From: Negativicoccus massiliensis
Lineage (GTDB): Bacteria; Bacillota; Negativicutes; Veillonellales; Negativicoccaceae
Direction of reading: 5' to 3'
Assembly: GCA_900155405.1 (NCBI GenBank)
Contig: LT700188.1
Coordinates: 930,001-994,000 of the forward strand
DNA: 64,000 bases
Shown: positions 9,194 through 18,093 of the stretch, piece by piece
How the letters are laid out: each line of letters opens with the position of its first letter
Numbering within the stretch: position 1 is the stretch's first letter
Made by a program: the position numbers and the translations under genes
The notes under the pieces: model-generated
Databases searched by the model: none
What the model saw: only the letters and a program-made list of their open reading frames with translations
What the model was told of the DNA's origin: nothing

Positions 9194-10165
9194 ATGGAAA
9201 TTATTCATATTTTAGTGTACAACATGTTGCCGCTGATTGGTATCTCCGCGCTCGGCTATTGGCTGGACAGCATGTTTTCCATTGATGTTAAATCATTAAC
9301 CAAATTAACGTTTTATATCATCTTACCCTCGTTTATTTTCCGCAGCATTTTTCTGATGCCTTTCGATGCCGGTATGCTGGTTCTGTTTGCGGCGGGCGCG
9401 TTACTGTTTTTGCTCCACAGTCTGTTCGCCACCGGCGTTGCCAAGCTGCGCGGCTACGACAGCGGCATGCGGGAGGCGTTTCGCATCGGCACGATGTTCA
9501 GCAATTGCGGGAACGTGGGCGTCTCGATGATCACGTTGATTTATTCCAATCCGCCGTTTACCAAGGGTCTGGAAGCGCCGTATCATGACGCCGCTATGGC
9601 CGCCATCACCGTGCTTTTGATCTTGATGAACAGTTCCGTCAACACCATCGGCCTGTACTTGGCCGGTAAGGGTCGCATGACGGCGCGCGACGCGACGTTG
9701 ATGGTACTGCATATGCCGACATTATACGTCATTTTCGGCGTCATTTTTTGCAAGTGGCTGGCGCTTCCGGTAGACACCTGGTTCGTTTGGCCGATGCTTT
9801 CCATGGCGGCGAAATCATTGCCGTTCATCGCGATGGTGACGCTGGGCATTCAGCTGCACCGCACGACATTGACATGGCTCAATCCCGATGTATGGCTCGC
9901 GATTTTTACCCGCCTGATTCTCGGTCCGCTCTTTGCGCTCGCGATTATTTACGCGTACGGTCGTTTCGATCCGCTGACCGCGCAGGTATTTTTGATTTTC
10001 TCCGCCGTGCCGAGCGCCGTCAACAGCGTCATGTTCGCCGTCGACTTCGACAACTATCCCGGCTATGCCACGCAAGTCGTCATGCTCGGGTTTGTCATGA
10101 GTTGTTTCACGCTGACCTCAGTGATTTATCTGGCGCGTTTTCTCTTTCCCATACCGATGTGGTAA
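9194..10165 (+). CDS. AEC family transporter (auxin efflux carrier/malate type)
   Basis: A 323-residue inner-membrane protein with about ten hydrophobic segments in two halves, matching the Mem_trans (AEC) family. Bacterial members move organic acids such as malate or malonate, or amino-acid-like substrates; the substrate here is unknown. The family-like stretch FRIGTMFSNCGNVGVSM lies around residues 95-111. The ATG has GGGAG seven bases upstream. It is the only plus-strand gene in the first 27 kb and converges with the liv operon across a shared palindromic terminator. Confidence 0.85.
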   Translation: MEIIHILVYNMLPLIGISALGYWLDSMFSIDVKSLTKLTFYIILPSFIFRSIFLMPFDAGMLVLFAAGALLFLLHSLFATGVAKLRGYDSGMREAFRIGTMFSNCGNVGVSMITLIYSNPPFTKGLEAPYHDAAMAAITVLLILMNSSVNTIGLYLAGKGRMTARDATLMVLHMPTLYVIFGVIFCKWLALPVDTWFVWPMLSMAAKSLPFIAMVTLGIQLHRTTLTWLNPDVWLAIFTRLILGPLFALAIIYAYGRFDPLTAQVFLIFSAVPSAVNSVMFAVDFDNYPGYATQVVMLGFVMSCFTLTSVIYLARFLFPIPMW

Positions 10166-10173
10166 TAAACATC

Positions 10174-10207
10174 AAAAAAGACCGTTTCACGTGAAACGGT
10201 CTTTTTT
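10174..10207. terminator. Bidirectional terminator with a parS-like core
   Basis: A perfect palindrome with A6 and T6 flanks (AAAAAAGACC...GGTCTTTTTT) ends both the AEC gene and livF. Its centre, 10183-10198, is CGTTTCACGTGAAACG, which matches the parS consensus TGTTTCACGTGAAACA at 14 of 16 positions. Confidence 0.85.
10183..10198. other. parS: parS-like ParB-binding site (14/16)
   Basis: The 16-mer CGTTTCACGTGAAACG differs from consensus parS only at its two outermost bases. It lies in the terminator between the AEC gene and livF, about 8 kb from parB. Confidence 0.6.
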
Positions 10208-10210
10208 AGT

Positions 10211-10915
10211 TCAGCCTCCGAGGTACGCCGCGCGTACGGCTTCGCTCTGCATCAGTTCCTGACCCGGTCCTTCCAACGTAATCTTACCGGTTTCCAGAAC
10301 GTATGCGTAATCGGCGATCGACATCGCCATATGCGCGTTTTGCTCGACGAGCAAAATCGTGGTGCCCTGCTCATTGATATGCTGAATGATATCAAAAATT
10401 TCTTTGACGAATAACGGCGAAAGTCCCATGGACGGTTCGTCCAAAAGCAGCAGTCGCGGCCGGCTCATCAACGCGCGCCCCATCGCAAGCATCTGTTGTT
10501 CGCCGCCGGAAAGCGTGCCCGCCAACTGTTTTTTACGCTCCGCCAGACGCGGAAAGCGTTTGAAAACAAGTTCCATGTCGTGAACGACGCCGTCTTTATC
10601 TTTGCGGGTGAACGCACCGAGTTCGAGATTTTCCAGAACGGTAAGCGGCGCGAAAATGCGGCGCCCTTCCGGCACCTGACTGATTCCGCTGCGGACAATC
10701 GACTGCACGTTTTTCTTCGTGATACTGTCGCCTTCAAAAGTGATATCACCGACCTTAGGCCGCAGCAGGCCCGAAATTGTTCGAAGCGTCGTCGATTTGC
10801 CGGCGCCGTTGGCCCCGATGAGAGCGACGATTTGTCCTTCCTTTACGGATAGACTCACGCCTTTTAAGGCATGGATGGCGCCGTAGTACACGTGGATATC
10901 ATTGACTTCGAGCAT
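10211..10915 (-). CDS. livF: Branched-chain amino acid ABC transporter ATPase LivF
   Basis: Second ATPase of the LIV-type uptake system. The 234-residue protein has Walker A GANGAGKST, signature LSGGEQQMLAMGRAL, Walker B LLLLDEPSMGL and the H-loop region LLVEQNAHMA. The ATG at 10915 (MLEVND) is one base after the livG stop and has a Shine-Dalgarno-like GGAG inside the livG end; an in-frame start 23 codons upstream lies inside livG and was not used. It is the last gene of the operon, followed by the shared terminator. Confidence 0.95.
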   Translation of the reverse strand: MLEVNDIHVYYGAIHALKGVSLSVKEGQIVALIGANGAGKSTTLRTISGLLRPKVGDITFEGDSITKKNVQSIVRSGISQVPEGRRIFAPLTVLENLELGAFTRKDKDGVVHDMELVFKRFPRLAERKKQLAGTLSGGEQQMLAMGRALMSRPRLLLLDEPSMGLSPLFVKEIFDIIQHINEQGTTILLVEQNAHMAMSIADYAYVLETGKITLEGPGQELMQSEAVRAAYLGG

Positions 10916-10916
10916 C

Positions 10917-11681
10917 TTATGCCTCCGCTCCCAAATAGGCCCTGATGACGTCCGGATTGTGGCGAATTTCATCCGGTACACCATGCGCTAAAATTTTACC
11001 GTAATCCAATACATAAATCCGTTCACAAAGTTGCATGACCAAACCCATATCGTGTTCGATCAAAAGAATCGCCAGGGAAAATTCATCACGCAGGCGCCGA
11101 ATTAATTGCGTCAGCTCCGCTGTTTCCTGCGGATTCATCCCCGCCGCGGGCTCATCCAAAAGCAGCAAACGCGGTTTGGTCGCTAACGCGCGCGCGATTT
11201 CGAGACGGCGCTGTTCACCGTACGGCAAGTTGCGCGCCAATTCGTCGCGTTTTACGTCGAGATTGAAAAGTTGCAATAATTGTAACGCCTGCGCTTCGAT
11301 CGCTTCTTCTTCACGACCGTAGCGGCCGACGCGCAATACGCTTTCCAAAAGCGAATAACGCGCGTGCAGATTGCAGGCGATTTTGACATTTTCCAGTACG
11401 GAAAGATCGCCGAAAAGACGAATGTTTTGAAACGTTCGCGCGATCCCCGCCGCGGTAATCTGGTACGGTTTTTTGCCGACCAGCGACTGTCCGTCAAAGC
11501 GAATCTCGCCCATGCTCGGACGATACACGCCGGTCAAGAGATTAAACGCCGTCGTTTTACCGGCGCCGTTCGGACCGATCAAACCGATCAATTCGCCGGC
11601 ATCGATATGTATTGTAAAATCCTGCACGGCTTTGATACCGCCGAAAATTTTAGCGACACTAGTCGTTTCCAAGAGCGCCAT
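10917..11681 (-). CDS. livG: Branched-chain amino acid ABC transporter ATPase LivG
   Basis: First ATPase of the LIV system, 254 residues. Walker A is GPNGAGKTT, the signature is NLPYGEQRRLEIARAL (the LivG form, with PYGEQ in place of SGGQ), Walker B is LLLLDEPAAGMN, and the H-loop is LLIEHDMGLVM. The ATG at 11681 sits seven bases after GGAGGT; a GTG three codons upstream is too close to it. The gene overlaps the end of livM by 23 bases, which suggests translational coupling. Confidence 0.95.
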   Translation of the reverse strand: MALLETTSVAKIFGGIKAVQDFTIHIDAGELIGLIGPNGAGKTTAFNLLTGVYRPSMGEIRFDGQSLVGKKPYQITAAGIARTFQNIRLFGDLSVLENVKIACNLHARYSLLESVLRVGRYGREEEAIEAQALQLLQLFNLDVKRDELARNLPYGEQRRLEIARALATKPRLLLLDEPAAGMNPQETAELTQLIRRLRDEFSLAILLIEHDMGLVMQLCERIYVLDYGKILAHGVPDEIRHNPDVIRAYLGAEA

Positions 11682-12627
11682 GACGGTCACCTCCCTTGCC
11701 CCACTTCGGCAGGAACGAGGTCAGTTCCTGGTTACCGAACAGACCCCGCGGCCGGAACATCATCAAAAGGATGAGCATCAGCGCGTAAATAATCATGCGG
11801 AATTCCGGATAATCCGAAAGCGCCGCCGTGAGAAACGTCAGCATCACCGCGCCGACCACCGAGCCCGTCATACTGCCGAGACCGCCCAGCACGACCATGG
11901 TGAGATAGTCGTACGATTTCAGGAACGTAAAGCTCGACGGATGCGCGATGGAAAAGTAATGCGAGAAAAGTCCGCCCGCAAGCCCGGCAAACAGCGCGCC
12001 GACCGTAAACGCGAGCACCTTGTAACGTGTCGTGTGGATCCCCATCGCTTCCGCGGCGATCGCGTTTTCACGCACGGAGATGCAGCCACGGCCGTAGGTC
12101 GAATTAATCATATTTTTCAGTACGTACAACGTGACCAACATCATCAGAAATACCCATGAAAAAGTAGTTTCTTTCGGAATTCCCGTCATGCCGGACGCGC
12201 CGCCGACCGCTTCGATATTCAAAATGCAGACGCGGATAATTTCTCCCATGCCGAGCGTTGCAATCGCCAGGTAGTCCCCGTCCAACCGCAGCGTCGGGAT
12301 GCCGATCAGAAAACCGATCGCTGCGGCGGCGAGACCGCCCGCCAACAGACTCACGGCAAAGGGCCAGTCATAAAAGACGGTGCCGACGGCGGAGACATAC
12401 GCGCCCACCGCCATAAAGCCCGCGTGACCGAGCGAGAATTGACCGGTGATGCCGTTAATCAGGTTCAGACTGGCCGCCATAATGATGTTGATCGCAATTA
12501 CGACCACCTGCAGCCGCCAGAAATTCGGCAAAATCTTTTCTTCGACGAGGAAGTAGAAAACGGCGTAAAGTGCGAGCGCCAACACCCACCAAAGGGCGTC
12601 GTATTTACGTTTTTTGGCTATCATCAT
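11659..12627 (-). CDS. livM: Branched-chain amino acid ABC transporter permease LivM
   Basis: Membrane permease of the LIV system, 322 residues, with about eight to ten transmembrane segments. The BPD_transp_2 family pattern SLNLINGITGQFSLGHAGF is found around residues 54-72, and the EAA-like loop for ATPase contact includes ENAIAAEAMGI. The start codon overlaps the livH stop by one base (TAATG), and the end overlaps livG. Confidence 0.94.
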   Translation of the reverse strand: MMIAKKRKYDALWWVLALALYAVFYFLVEEKILPNFWRLQVVVIAINIIMAASLNLINGITGQFSLGHAGFMAVGAYVSAVGTVFYDWPFAVSLLAGGLAAAAIGFLIGIPTLRLDGDYLAIATLGMGEIIRVCILNIEAVGGASGMTGIPKETTFSWVFLMMLVTLYVLKNMINSTYGRGCISVRENAIAAEAMGIHTTRYKVLAFTVGALFAGLAGGLFSHYFSIAHPSSFTFLKSYDYLTMVVLGGLGSMTGSVVGAVMLTFLTAALSDYPEFRMIIYALMLILLMMFRPRGLFGNQELTSFLPKWGKGGDRHGALGND

Positions 12628-13520
12628 TACACCTTTTCCCCTTCCACTTTGCCCAGTAAGCCGGTCGGCTTAATCAGCAAAATTAAGATGAGGATCCCGA
12701 ACGCTGCCGCGTCGCGGAATGTCGAAGAAATAAAACCGCTCACGAGCGCTTCCACGACCCCGAGGATCAAGCCGCCGAACATCGCGCCCGGCACGATACC
12801 GATACCGCCCAAAACGGCGGCGACGAAAGCTTTCAGACCGGGCATGATGCCCATCAGCGGATCAATCGAGTTGTAGTAGACGCCGACGAGCACGCCCGCC
12901 GCACCGGCGAGCCCCGAGCCCAACGCGAACGTAAACGAAATGACGCGATCGACATGGATGCCCATCAACTGCGCCGCTTCCGTATCAAACGAAACGGCTC
13001 GCATGGCTTTACCCATCGTCGTGTATTGCACAATGTAGGTCAATAACGCCATCAGCACCAGCGCGGACACCAAGATGACGATTTGCTGCAGACTGACCAC
13101 GATCGGCCCGAGATTGTATGTCGTATTCTCAAACACCGGCGGAAACGTGCGCGGTTGCGGTGTCAGGAAAAACATCGTCGTATATTCGATCAGCAAACTG
13201 ACGCCGATCGCTGTAATCAACAAAGCGATTTTCGGGCTGTTTCGCATCGGCCGATAGGCGATTTTCTCTACGACTACGCCGACGACAGCCATGACCACCA
13301 TCGCGGTGATCAACGCGGGAAAAAATGACATTTGTCCCGCCGTCGTCGCAAAAAAACCGACGTAGGCCCCCAGCATGTAGATATCGCCGTGGGCAAAGTT
13401 GATGAGGCGCATGACCCCATACACCATGGTGTAGCCCAACGCAATCAGCGCGTAAATACTGCCCAGCGAAACACCGTTAATCATCTGCTGGATCACCTGT
13501 ACCCACCAAGCGGACTCCAT
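12627..13520 (-). CDS. livH: Branched-chain amino acid ABC transporter permease LivH
   Basis: Partner permease of LivM, 297 residues, also of the BPD_transp_2 family. MVYGVMRLINFAHGDIYMLGAY lies in the N-terminal third, a region shared by LivH proteins. The ATG has AGGAGGGG upstream. A strong hairpin lies between it and the upstream binding-protein gene. Confidence 0.94.
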   Translation of the reverse strand: MESAWWVQVIQQMINGVSLGSIYALIALGYTMVYGVMRLINFAHGDIYMLGAYVGFFATTAGQMSFFPALITAMVVMAVVGVVVEKIAYRPMRNSPKIALLITAIGVSLLIEYTTMFFLTPQPRTFPPVFENTTYNLGPIVVSLQQIVILVSALVLMALLTYIVQYTTMGKAMRAVSFDTEAAQLMGIHVDRVISFTFALGSGLAGAAGVLVGVYYNSIDPLMGIMPGLKAFVAAVLGGIGIVPGAMFGGLILGVVEALVSGFISSTFRDAAAFGILILILLIKPTGLLGKVEGEKV

Positions 13521-13553
13521 TCTTTCCCCTCCTTACTGCTGCTACGAGGCAGT

Positions 13554-13574
13554 GCGCGGCGTGAAGCGCCGCGC
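13554..13574 (-). other. GC-rich hairpin between livK and livH
   Basis: GCGCGGCG (13554-13561) and CGCCGCGC (13567-13574) form an 8-bp stem with a 5-base loop and no T-run. In binding-protein-dependent operons such stems often protect the upstream message, giving more binding protein than permease; that role is inference here. Confidence 0.6.
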
Positions 13575-13588
13575 GTTACACCTCTTGC

Positions 13589-14761
13589 TTACGGTTCTAC
13601 CTTCGACAGGAACTCCAGAGCGCCGTCTTTGTAGGTCATAATATACGCGCCTTTGATCGTATCATGGCGTTCATCAATGCGCATCTTGCCGGAGACACCT
13701 TCAAAGTTTTCCGTTTTGGCCATCGCATCTTTAATTTTTTCCGGTTCTACCGAATTCGCGCGGGTAATCGCATCCGCGATCATGTACATCGCATCGTAAG
13801 CGAGCGCCGCGTACGCATCCGGTTTCACACCGTAGGCCTTTTCATAGGCCGCCACAAAATCCATCGCTTTTTTATTGTTTTCATCAACGGCATAGTGATT
13901 GCTGAAATAGGTATTGTTCAAGTTTTGCGCGCCGGCGATTTCCGCCAACTTCGCGCTGTCCCAACCGTCCGAGCCCAAAATCGGTTTCGTGTAACCCATT
14001 TCACGCGCCTGTTTGATGATCAAGCCGACTTCCTGATAGTACGCCGGTACAAAAATCGCATCCGGATCGCTGGCGATGATTTTCGTCAACGTCGCTTTGA
14101 AATCGGTATCTTTCTGCAGGAAACCTTCGGTACCGGTAACCGTGCCGCCGGCGGCCGTGAACGCTTCCTCGAAGAATTTGGCCAATCCCTTGGAGTAGTC
14201 GCTCGAGTTATCGACAAGGATCGCTACCTTTTGCGCGTTCAGCTGCTGCAACGCAAAGCTCGTCATAACTTTACCCTGGAACGAATCGACAAAGGTGGAG
14301 CGGAACATGAAATCGCGCACTTTATTCGCTTTGTCATCCCAGGTCACGCGCGGATTCGAACCCGTCGGGCTGATCCCGAGAACTTTCGCGGAGGAATTGA
14401 TCGCGGATGCCGCGATCGCGTTCGAACTTGTATCCGGAGCAATCGTGGCGATCGCGCCGTCATCAATCAATTTTTGCATCTGCGTCGTGGCTTCAGCCGC
14501 TTCCGAGCGGTTGTCGCCGACTTGCAGACTGACCTGCTTACCCATGAGGCCGCCTTTTTTGTTGATTTCATCCACCGCCAGCTTAATCGCGTTCGCGGAG
14601 CTTTGACCGAAAGAAGCCTGGTTACCGGTCATCTCCAAGTTCGCGCCGATCTTAATCGTATCGGTCGCCGCTTTTTTGTCACCGCCGCCGCAACCCGCGA
14701 GCAATCCGATTGTCGCCATTGCCATCGCTGCTGCCGCTACTTTCTTTTGCCATTGTTTCAT
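13589..14761 (-). CDS. livK: Branched-chain amino acid binding lipoprotein (first copy)
   Basis: Periplasmic binding protein of the LIV system, 390 residues. It begins with a lipoprotein signal peptide ending in LLAGCGGG, so it is probably membrane-anchored. The mature part matches Peripla_BP_6: IGANLEMTGNQASFGQ at the start and VPAYYQEVGLIIKQAREMG in the second lobe. It shares its domain structure and many motifs with the gene immediately upstream, so the two are likely a tandem duplication. Confidence 0.93.
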   Translation of the reverse strand: MKQWQKKVAAAAMAMATIGLLAGCGGGDKKAATDTIKIGANLEMTGNQASFGQSSANAIKLAVDEINKKGGLMGKQVSLQVGDNRSEAAEATTQMQKLIDDGAIATIAPDTSSNAIAASAINSSAKVLGISPTGSNPRVTWDDKANKVRDFMFRSTFVDSFQGKVMTSFALQQLNAQKVAILVDNSSDYSKGLAKFFEEAFTAAGGTVTGTEGFLQKDTDFKATLTKIIASDPDAIFVPAYYQEVGLIIKQAREMGYTKPILGSDGWDSAKLAEIAGAQNLNNTYFSNHYAVDENNKKAMDFVAAYEKAYGVKPDAYAALAYDAMYMIADAITRANSVEPEKIKDAMAKTENFEGVSGKMRIDERHDTIKGAYIMTYKDGALEFLSKVEP

Positions 14762-14793
14762 GTTCTTACCCCCTTGTTTTTATACTTTTACTA

Positions 14794-15978
14794 TTAACTC
14801 AACTGAATACGTTTCAGGAAACGTCGTTCGCCGTTTACCAGCTGAATGACCACACCGCTTGAAACGGTATTGTGATCGGCGTCAATGGAAATCTTGCCGC
14901 TGATGGCTTTGAAATCCTGCATCTTCGTCAGTTCCTGTTGAATCTTATGCGGATCGGTCGACTGCGCCCGCCGGATAGCTTCGAGCAGGAGCCTTGTCGC
15001 ATCGTATCCGAGCACCGCGTAGGAATCCGGTTTGTATCCGAAGCGGCGTTCATAACGTGTGATGAACTGTTGCAGCACCGGATCCGTATCATTCGGCGAA
15101 TAATGATTGGTGTAGTAGGTATGATTCAGATTGTTGGCGCCCGCGATTTCCACGAGTTTATCCGAATCCCAACCGTCACCGCCGACGATCGGCACGTTCC
15201 AGCCGATCTCACGCGCCTGCCGAATAATCATGCCCACTTCCTGGTAGTAACCCGGCACGAACAAGACGTCCGGATGTTGCGCTTTCAACTTCGTCAACGT
15301 GACTTTAAAGTCCACGTCTTTTTGCAGGTACGCTTCTTTTGCGATCACCGCGCCGCCGGCGGCCGTAAAGCTCTTGGTAAAGAAATCCGCCAGACCGATC
15401 GCATATTCACTCGCGTTATCGACCAGAATCGCCGCTTGTCGCGCGCCCAAGTCGCCGTAAGCGAACTCGGCGGCGATGCGCCCCTGGTAAGAGTCAATGA
15501 AAGTCGCGCGGAACACATACTCCCGCACCTTGCCTGTCGCCGGATCGATTGTGACGGCGGGATGCGTCGCTTTAGGACTGATCAGCGGAATTTTATGTTC
15601 CGCTACCATCGGCGCCACCGCAATCACGTTTGAGCTGGTATCCGGACCGATGATACCGACCACGCCCGCGTCCAACAGCTTAAACATCGCATCACTCGAG
15701 CCGGCGACATCGCTGCGGTTATCGAGCGCGATCAGCTGAATTTGCTTGCCGAGAATTCCGTCCGCGCTGTTCACCTCATCGATCGCCATTTGCATGGCAT
15801 TGACCGTCGATGTGCCGAAGCTGGCGTTCGAACCGGTCATTTCCAAATTACTGCCGATCGTCACTAAATGATCATTCTTCGGACTGCGATTCGGCTGACA
15901 GCCGGTCATACCGACCAACGCAATGGTACCGACGAGTGCGCTGATAATTAGCGCCCGCCACTTTGTTTGCATGGGCAT
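14794..15978 (-). CDS. Branched-chain amino acid binding lipoprotein (second copy)
   Basis: First gene of the liv operon and paralogue of its neighbour: the mature start reads IGSNLEMTGSNASFGT against IGANLEMTGNQASFGQ. A lipobox is seen in GMTGCQ. Two close starts, 15978 (MPMQ) and 15972 (MQTK), both fit the AAGG/GGGGG purine stretch; an earlier ATG at 15999 has no ribosome site. Two binding proteins feeding one permease usually differ in specificity (as LivJ and LivK do in E. coli); which amino acid each binds cannot be read from sequence. Confidence 0.9.
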   Translation of the reverse strand: MPMQTKWRALIISALVGTIALVGMTGCQPNRSPKNDHLVTIGSNLEMTGSNASFGTSTVNAMQMAIDEVNSADGILGKQIQLIALDNRSDVAGSSDAMFKLLDAGVVGIIGPDTSSNVIAVAPMVAEHKIPLISPKATHPAVTIDPATGKVREYVFRATFIDSYQGRIAAEFAYGDLGARQAAILVDNASEYAIGLADFFTKSFTAAGGAVIAKEAYLQKDVDFKVTLTKLKAQHPDVLFVPGYYQEVGMIIRQAREIGWNVPIVGGDGWDSDKLVEIAGANNLNHTYYTNHYSPNDTDPVLQQFITRYERRFGYKPDSYAVLGYDATRLLLEAIRRAQSTDPHKIQQELTKMQDFKAISGKISIDADHNTVSSGVVIQLVNGERRFLKRIQLS

Positions 15979-16028
15979 CCCCCTACCTTTCCCTTTCATG
16001 ATTAAAAGGTATACTTCTTATGCGGTTT

Positions 16029-16057
16029 ATTATATTATCCGTAAATACCTCGGTCAA
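16029..16057 (-). promoter_or_regulatory. Promoter of the liv operon
   Basis: Minus strand TTGACC (16052-16057), 17-base spacer, TATAAT (16029-16034), about 50 bases before the first binding-protein gene. Confidence 0.85.
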
Positions 16058-16642
16058 CACTTAATTTACAAGCTTTTTGCGGAATTTCAGTATTTTGTAT
16101 ACACAAAAACAATGCCGTTTTTTGTCGTCTTTTGCAAAACTCCCGCCCGTAGGGAAATCATGACCTCTTCCCCAAAAACAAAGGGAAAAAGAAATACAAA
16201 AACGGCTTGCTCTCATCGCAATATCGTGTATACGATTTTAAAATTAGCATAGCCTATTCAATTTTTCGTATATGCTTTTTCCTGACAACAATGCCTTCTC
16301 GAAAAAACGCTCTCCTTTTTACCGCCACTTCTTTCAGCGGTATACGGTTTCATACTACTGCCGCAAAATGCGCAAAATTTGCGCTTATTTTCCTTTTTTG
16401 TCTGTTTTGTATCTTCTGCTATTCAATTTTTATTTTCTTTCCTTATTTTGCCTTTCATTTTTGCAGCCATGTGTCGGTTTCACGGAAATTTTACCGTCTG
16501 TTTGGCGCGCGTCATAAAAACTTTTTAATTTATTTCCTTGAAGTATAAAATTTTCAAAATAAAAATTACGCCGGCACCATGTCAAAAAAATGGCCGACCG
16601 GAAATAAAAACAGAAAAATTTTCCCACCGTATTTTGAGCAAT
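16058..16642. other. AT-rich non-coding gap
   Basis: About 585 bases between the liv promoter and the M23 peptidase terminator. It is clearly more AT-rich than its surroundings. Open frames here (for example 16207-16548 on plus) are runs of Phe, Cys and Ile without a ribosome site and look non-coding. I see no RNA gene or repeat. Confidence 0.55.
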
Positions 16643-16668
16643 AAAAAAAGACCGCAAAGCGGTCTTTA
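16643..16668 (-). terminator. Intrinsic terminator of the parAB-M23 operon
   Basis: AAAGACCGC-AAA-GCGGTCTTT with a run of T's on the minus strand; it begins at the stop codon of the M23 gene. Confidence 0.85.
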
Positions 16669-17556
16669 TTTTTTCGCCGGTAAAAACAGCATCGGATCGA
16701 CCGGTACGCCGTTAACACGCACTTCGTAGTGAACGTGACTGCCGGTGCTGCGCCCGGTGCTGCCCATGAATGAAATTACGGTGCCTGTTTGCACCTTGTC
16801 GCCGACTTCGGCGATAATCAGCGAGTTATGTCCGTAACGCGTGACGATGCCGCCCGGATGCGTAACTTCCACCATATAACCGTAGCCGCCGGCCCAACCC
16901 GCCGCGGTGACAGTCCCGTTCGCGGTGGCCTGTATCGGAGAGCCGTAATCGCCGGCGATATCTACCCCTTCATGAAAACCGATGCCGTCACCGAAGGGAT
17001 CGTTTCGCCAGCCGAAACTGCTGGAAACATATCCCCGCGCCGGCCAAATCGAGGGCGTATCACCGGTCACGCCGTCGTTCAATACGGGCTGATATGCCGG
17101 CGTAAGATCAATTCCTTCCGCTAACGATTGCCGCAGCAGCACAAGCGAGTTCAGACGTTGATCGGCGCGCGTGGAAAGCGCGGTGATGCGTTCCAGCAGA
17201 ACTCCCGGCGTTAACGCTTGCGTGACTGCCGGTTGACGCGCTACCGTGCCGCCGTCACCTTGCGGCGCGGCTCCCGACTGCGAGCCTTGGATCATCTGCC
17301 GCACTTCCGCATCCAGCGCATCTAAACGCTGCATTTTGGTTTGCAGCTCCGTCAGTTTTTGGTTCGCGATTTCCACCTGCCGCTGATGCAGCTGATTTTC
17401 CTCGCGCAAACGATCCACTTCCCAATGTTGGTAATAGCCCCAACCGATCATCGTTAACGCGGCAAGCAGCACGAGGATTTCCGCTACTACCAAAGTGTAA
17501 AACCACTTTTTGCGCATAGTCAACGTGACGGTGTCGGATGTTTGGAATGACTTCAT
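16666..17556 (-). CDS. M23 family metallopeptidase, membrane-anchored
   Basis: A LytM-type peptidoglycan endopeptidase of 296 residues. It has one N-terminal membrane segment (about residues 19-43), a coiled-coil stretch rich in E, Q and L (about 48-90), a linker, and a C-terminal M23 domain. The zinc motifs are intact: HEGVD (HxxxD) and HVHYEV (HxH), so the enzyme should be active. It probably trims cell-wall cross-links from the outer face of the inner membrane. The ATG overlaps the stop of the DUF4446 gene (ATGA), placing it in the parA-parB operon. Confidence 0.9.
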   Translation of the reverse strand: MKSFQTSDTVTLTMRKKWFYTLVVAEILVLLAALTMIGWGYYQHWEVDRLREENQLHQRQVEIANQKLTELQTKMQRLDALDAEVRQMIQGSQSGAAPQGDGGTVARQPAVTQALTPGVLLERITALSTRADQRLNSLVLLRQSLAEGIDLTPAYQPVLNDGVTGDTPSIWPARGYVSSSFGWRNDPFGDGIGFHEGVDIAGDYGSPIQATANGTVTAAGWAGGYGYMVEVTHPGGIVTRYGHNSLIIAEVGDKVQTGTVISFMGSTGRSTGSHVHYEVRVNGVPVDPMLFLPAKK

Positions 17557-18068
17557 GCCGATCCTTTCTCCGGACCGCCGCCCTGTTCAAGCGCACGCGC
17601 TAAACTTTCTTCTTCTTCTCTGCTTGGACGGGATAAGTAACGCCCGACGCGAATTTCTTTCGCGTAAACGCGCGTTTCTTCCGAACCGCTGATCGCGGAC
17701 ACCGTGACCCCGTTACCCCGGCCGTCAAGCATGGTCAGTGAAAAGCTGTCCTGCTGGCCGTTGGCGGCAAAGGCATTGTACTGAACAAAACCGATTTGCT
17801 GTAATGCGGCATGTTGCACTCGAGAAAGATTTTCCTGCGCCGCGCCCATCGCGCTGATGGATGCGCCCAGTTCGCGCAATTCACGCACTTCGGTCGCAAG
17901 TTTACGTTCTAAGGTGTTGCCGTCTTCGCCGCGCATGAAAAGATTATATTTTTGTCGTAATTGACGCATTTGCGTATATAAAACGAGTACATAAGCCAAT
18001 ATTATAACGAGCAGGGCAATTAATACGCCGAGCATAATCGTACCCGTCGTCTCCGTCAACCAAGCCAT
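17553..18068 (-). CDS. DUF4446 family membrane protein
   Basis: A 171-residue protein with one N-terminal membrane segment (about residues 10-33) followed by a Q/R/E-rich helical stretch and a compact C-terminal domain with IGFVQYNAFAANGQQDSFSL, the hallmark of DUF4446. Its function is unknown; in Firmicutes it often lies beside parB. It starts after the perfect parS site and overlaps the M23 gene by four bases. Confidence 0.85.
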   Translation of the reverse strand: MAWLTETTGTIMLGVLIALLVIILAYVLVLYTQMRQLRQKYNLFMRGEDGNTLERKLATEVRELRELGASISAMGAAQENLSRVQHAALQQIGFVQYNAFAANGQQDSFSLTMLDGRGNGVTVSAISGSEETRVYAKEIRVGRYLSRPSREEEESLARALEQGGGPEKGSA

Positions 18069-18077
18069 ACTTCCTCC

Positions 18078-18093
18078 TGTTTCACGTGAAACA
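18078..18093. other. parS: parS site (perfect)
   Basis: TGTTTCACGTGAAACA, identical to the consensus ParB-binding sequence, exactly between the parB stop and the DUF4446 ribosome site. Confidence 0.95.

Noticed and set aside
16207-16548. 113-codon plus-strand open frame in the gap before the M23 gene
   Set aside because: Its product is a run of Phe, Cys, Ile and Leu with no ribosome site and no domain; it follows from the AT-rich composition.
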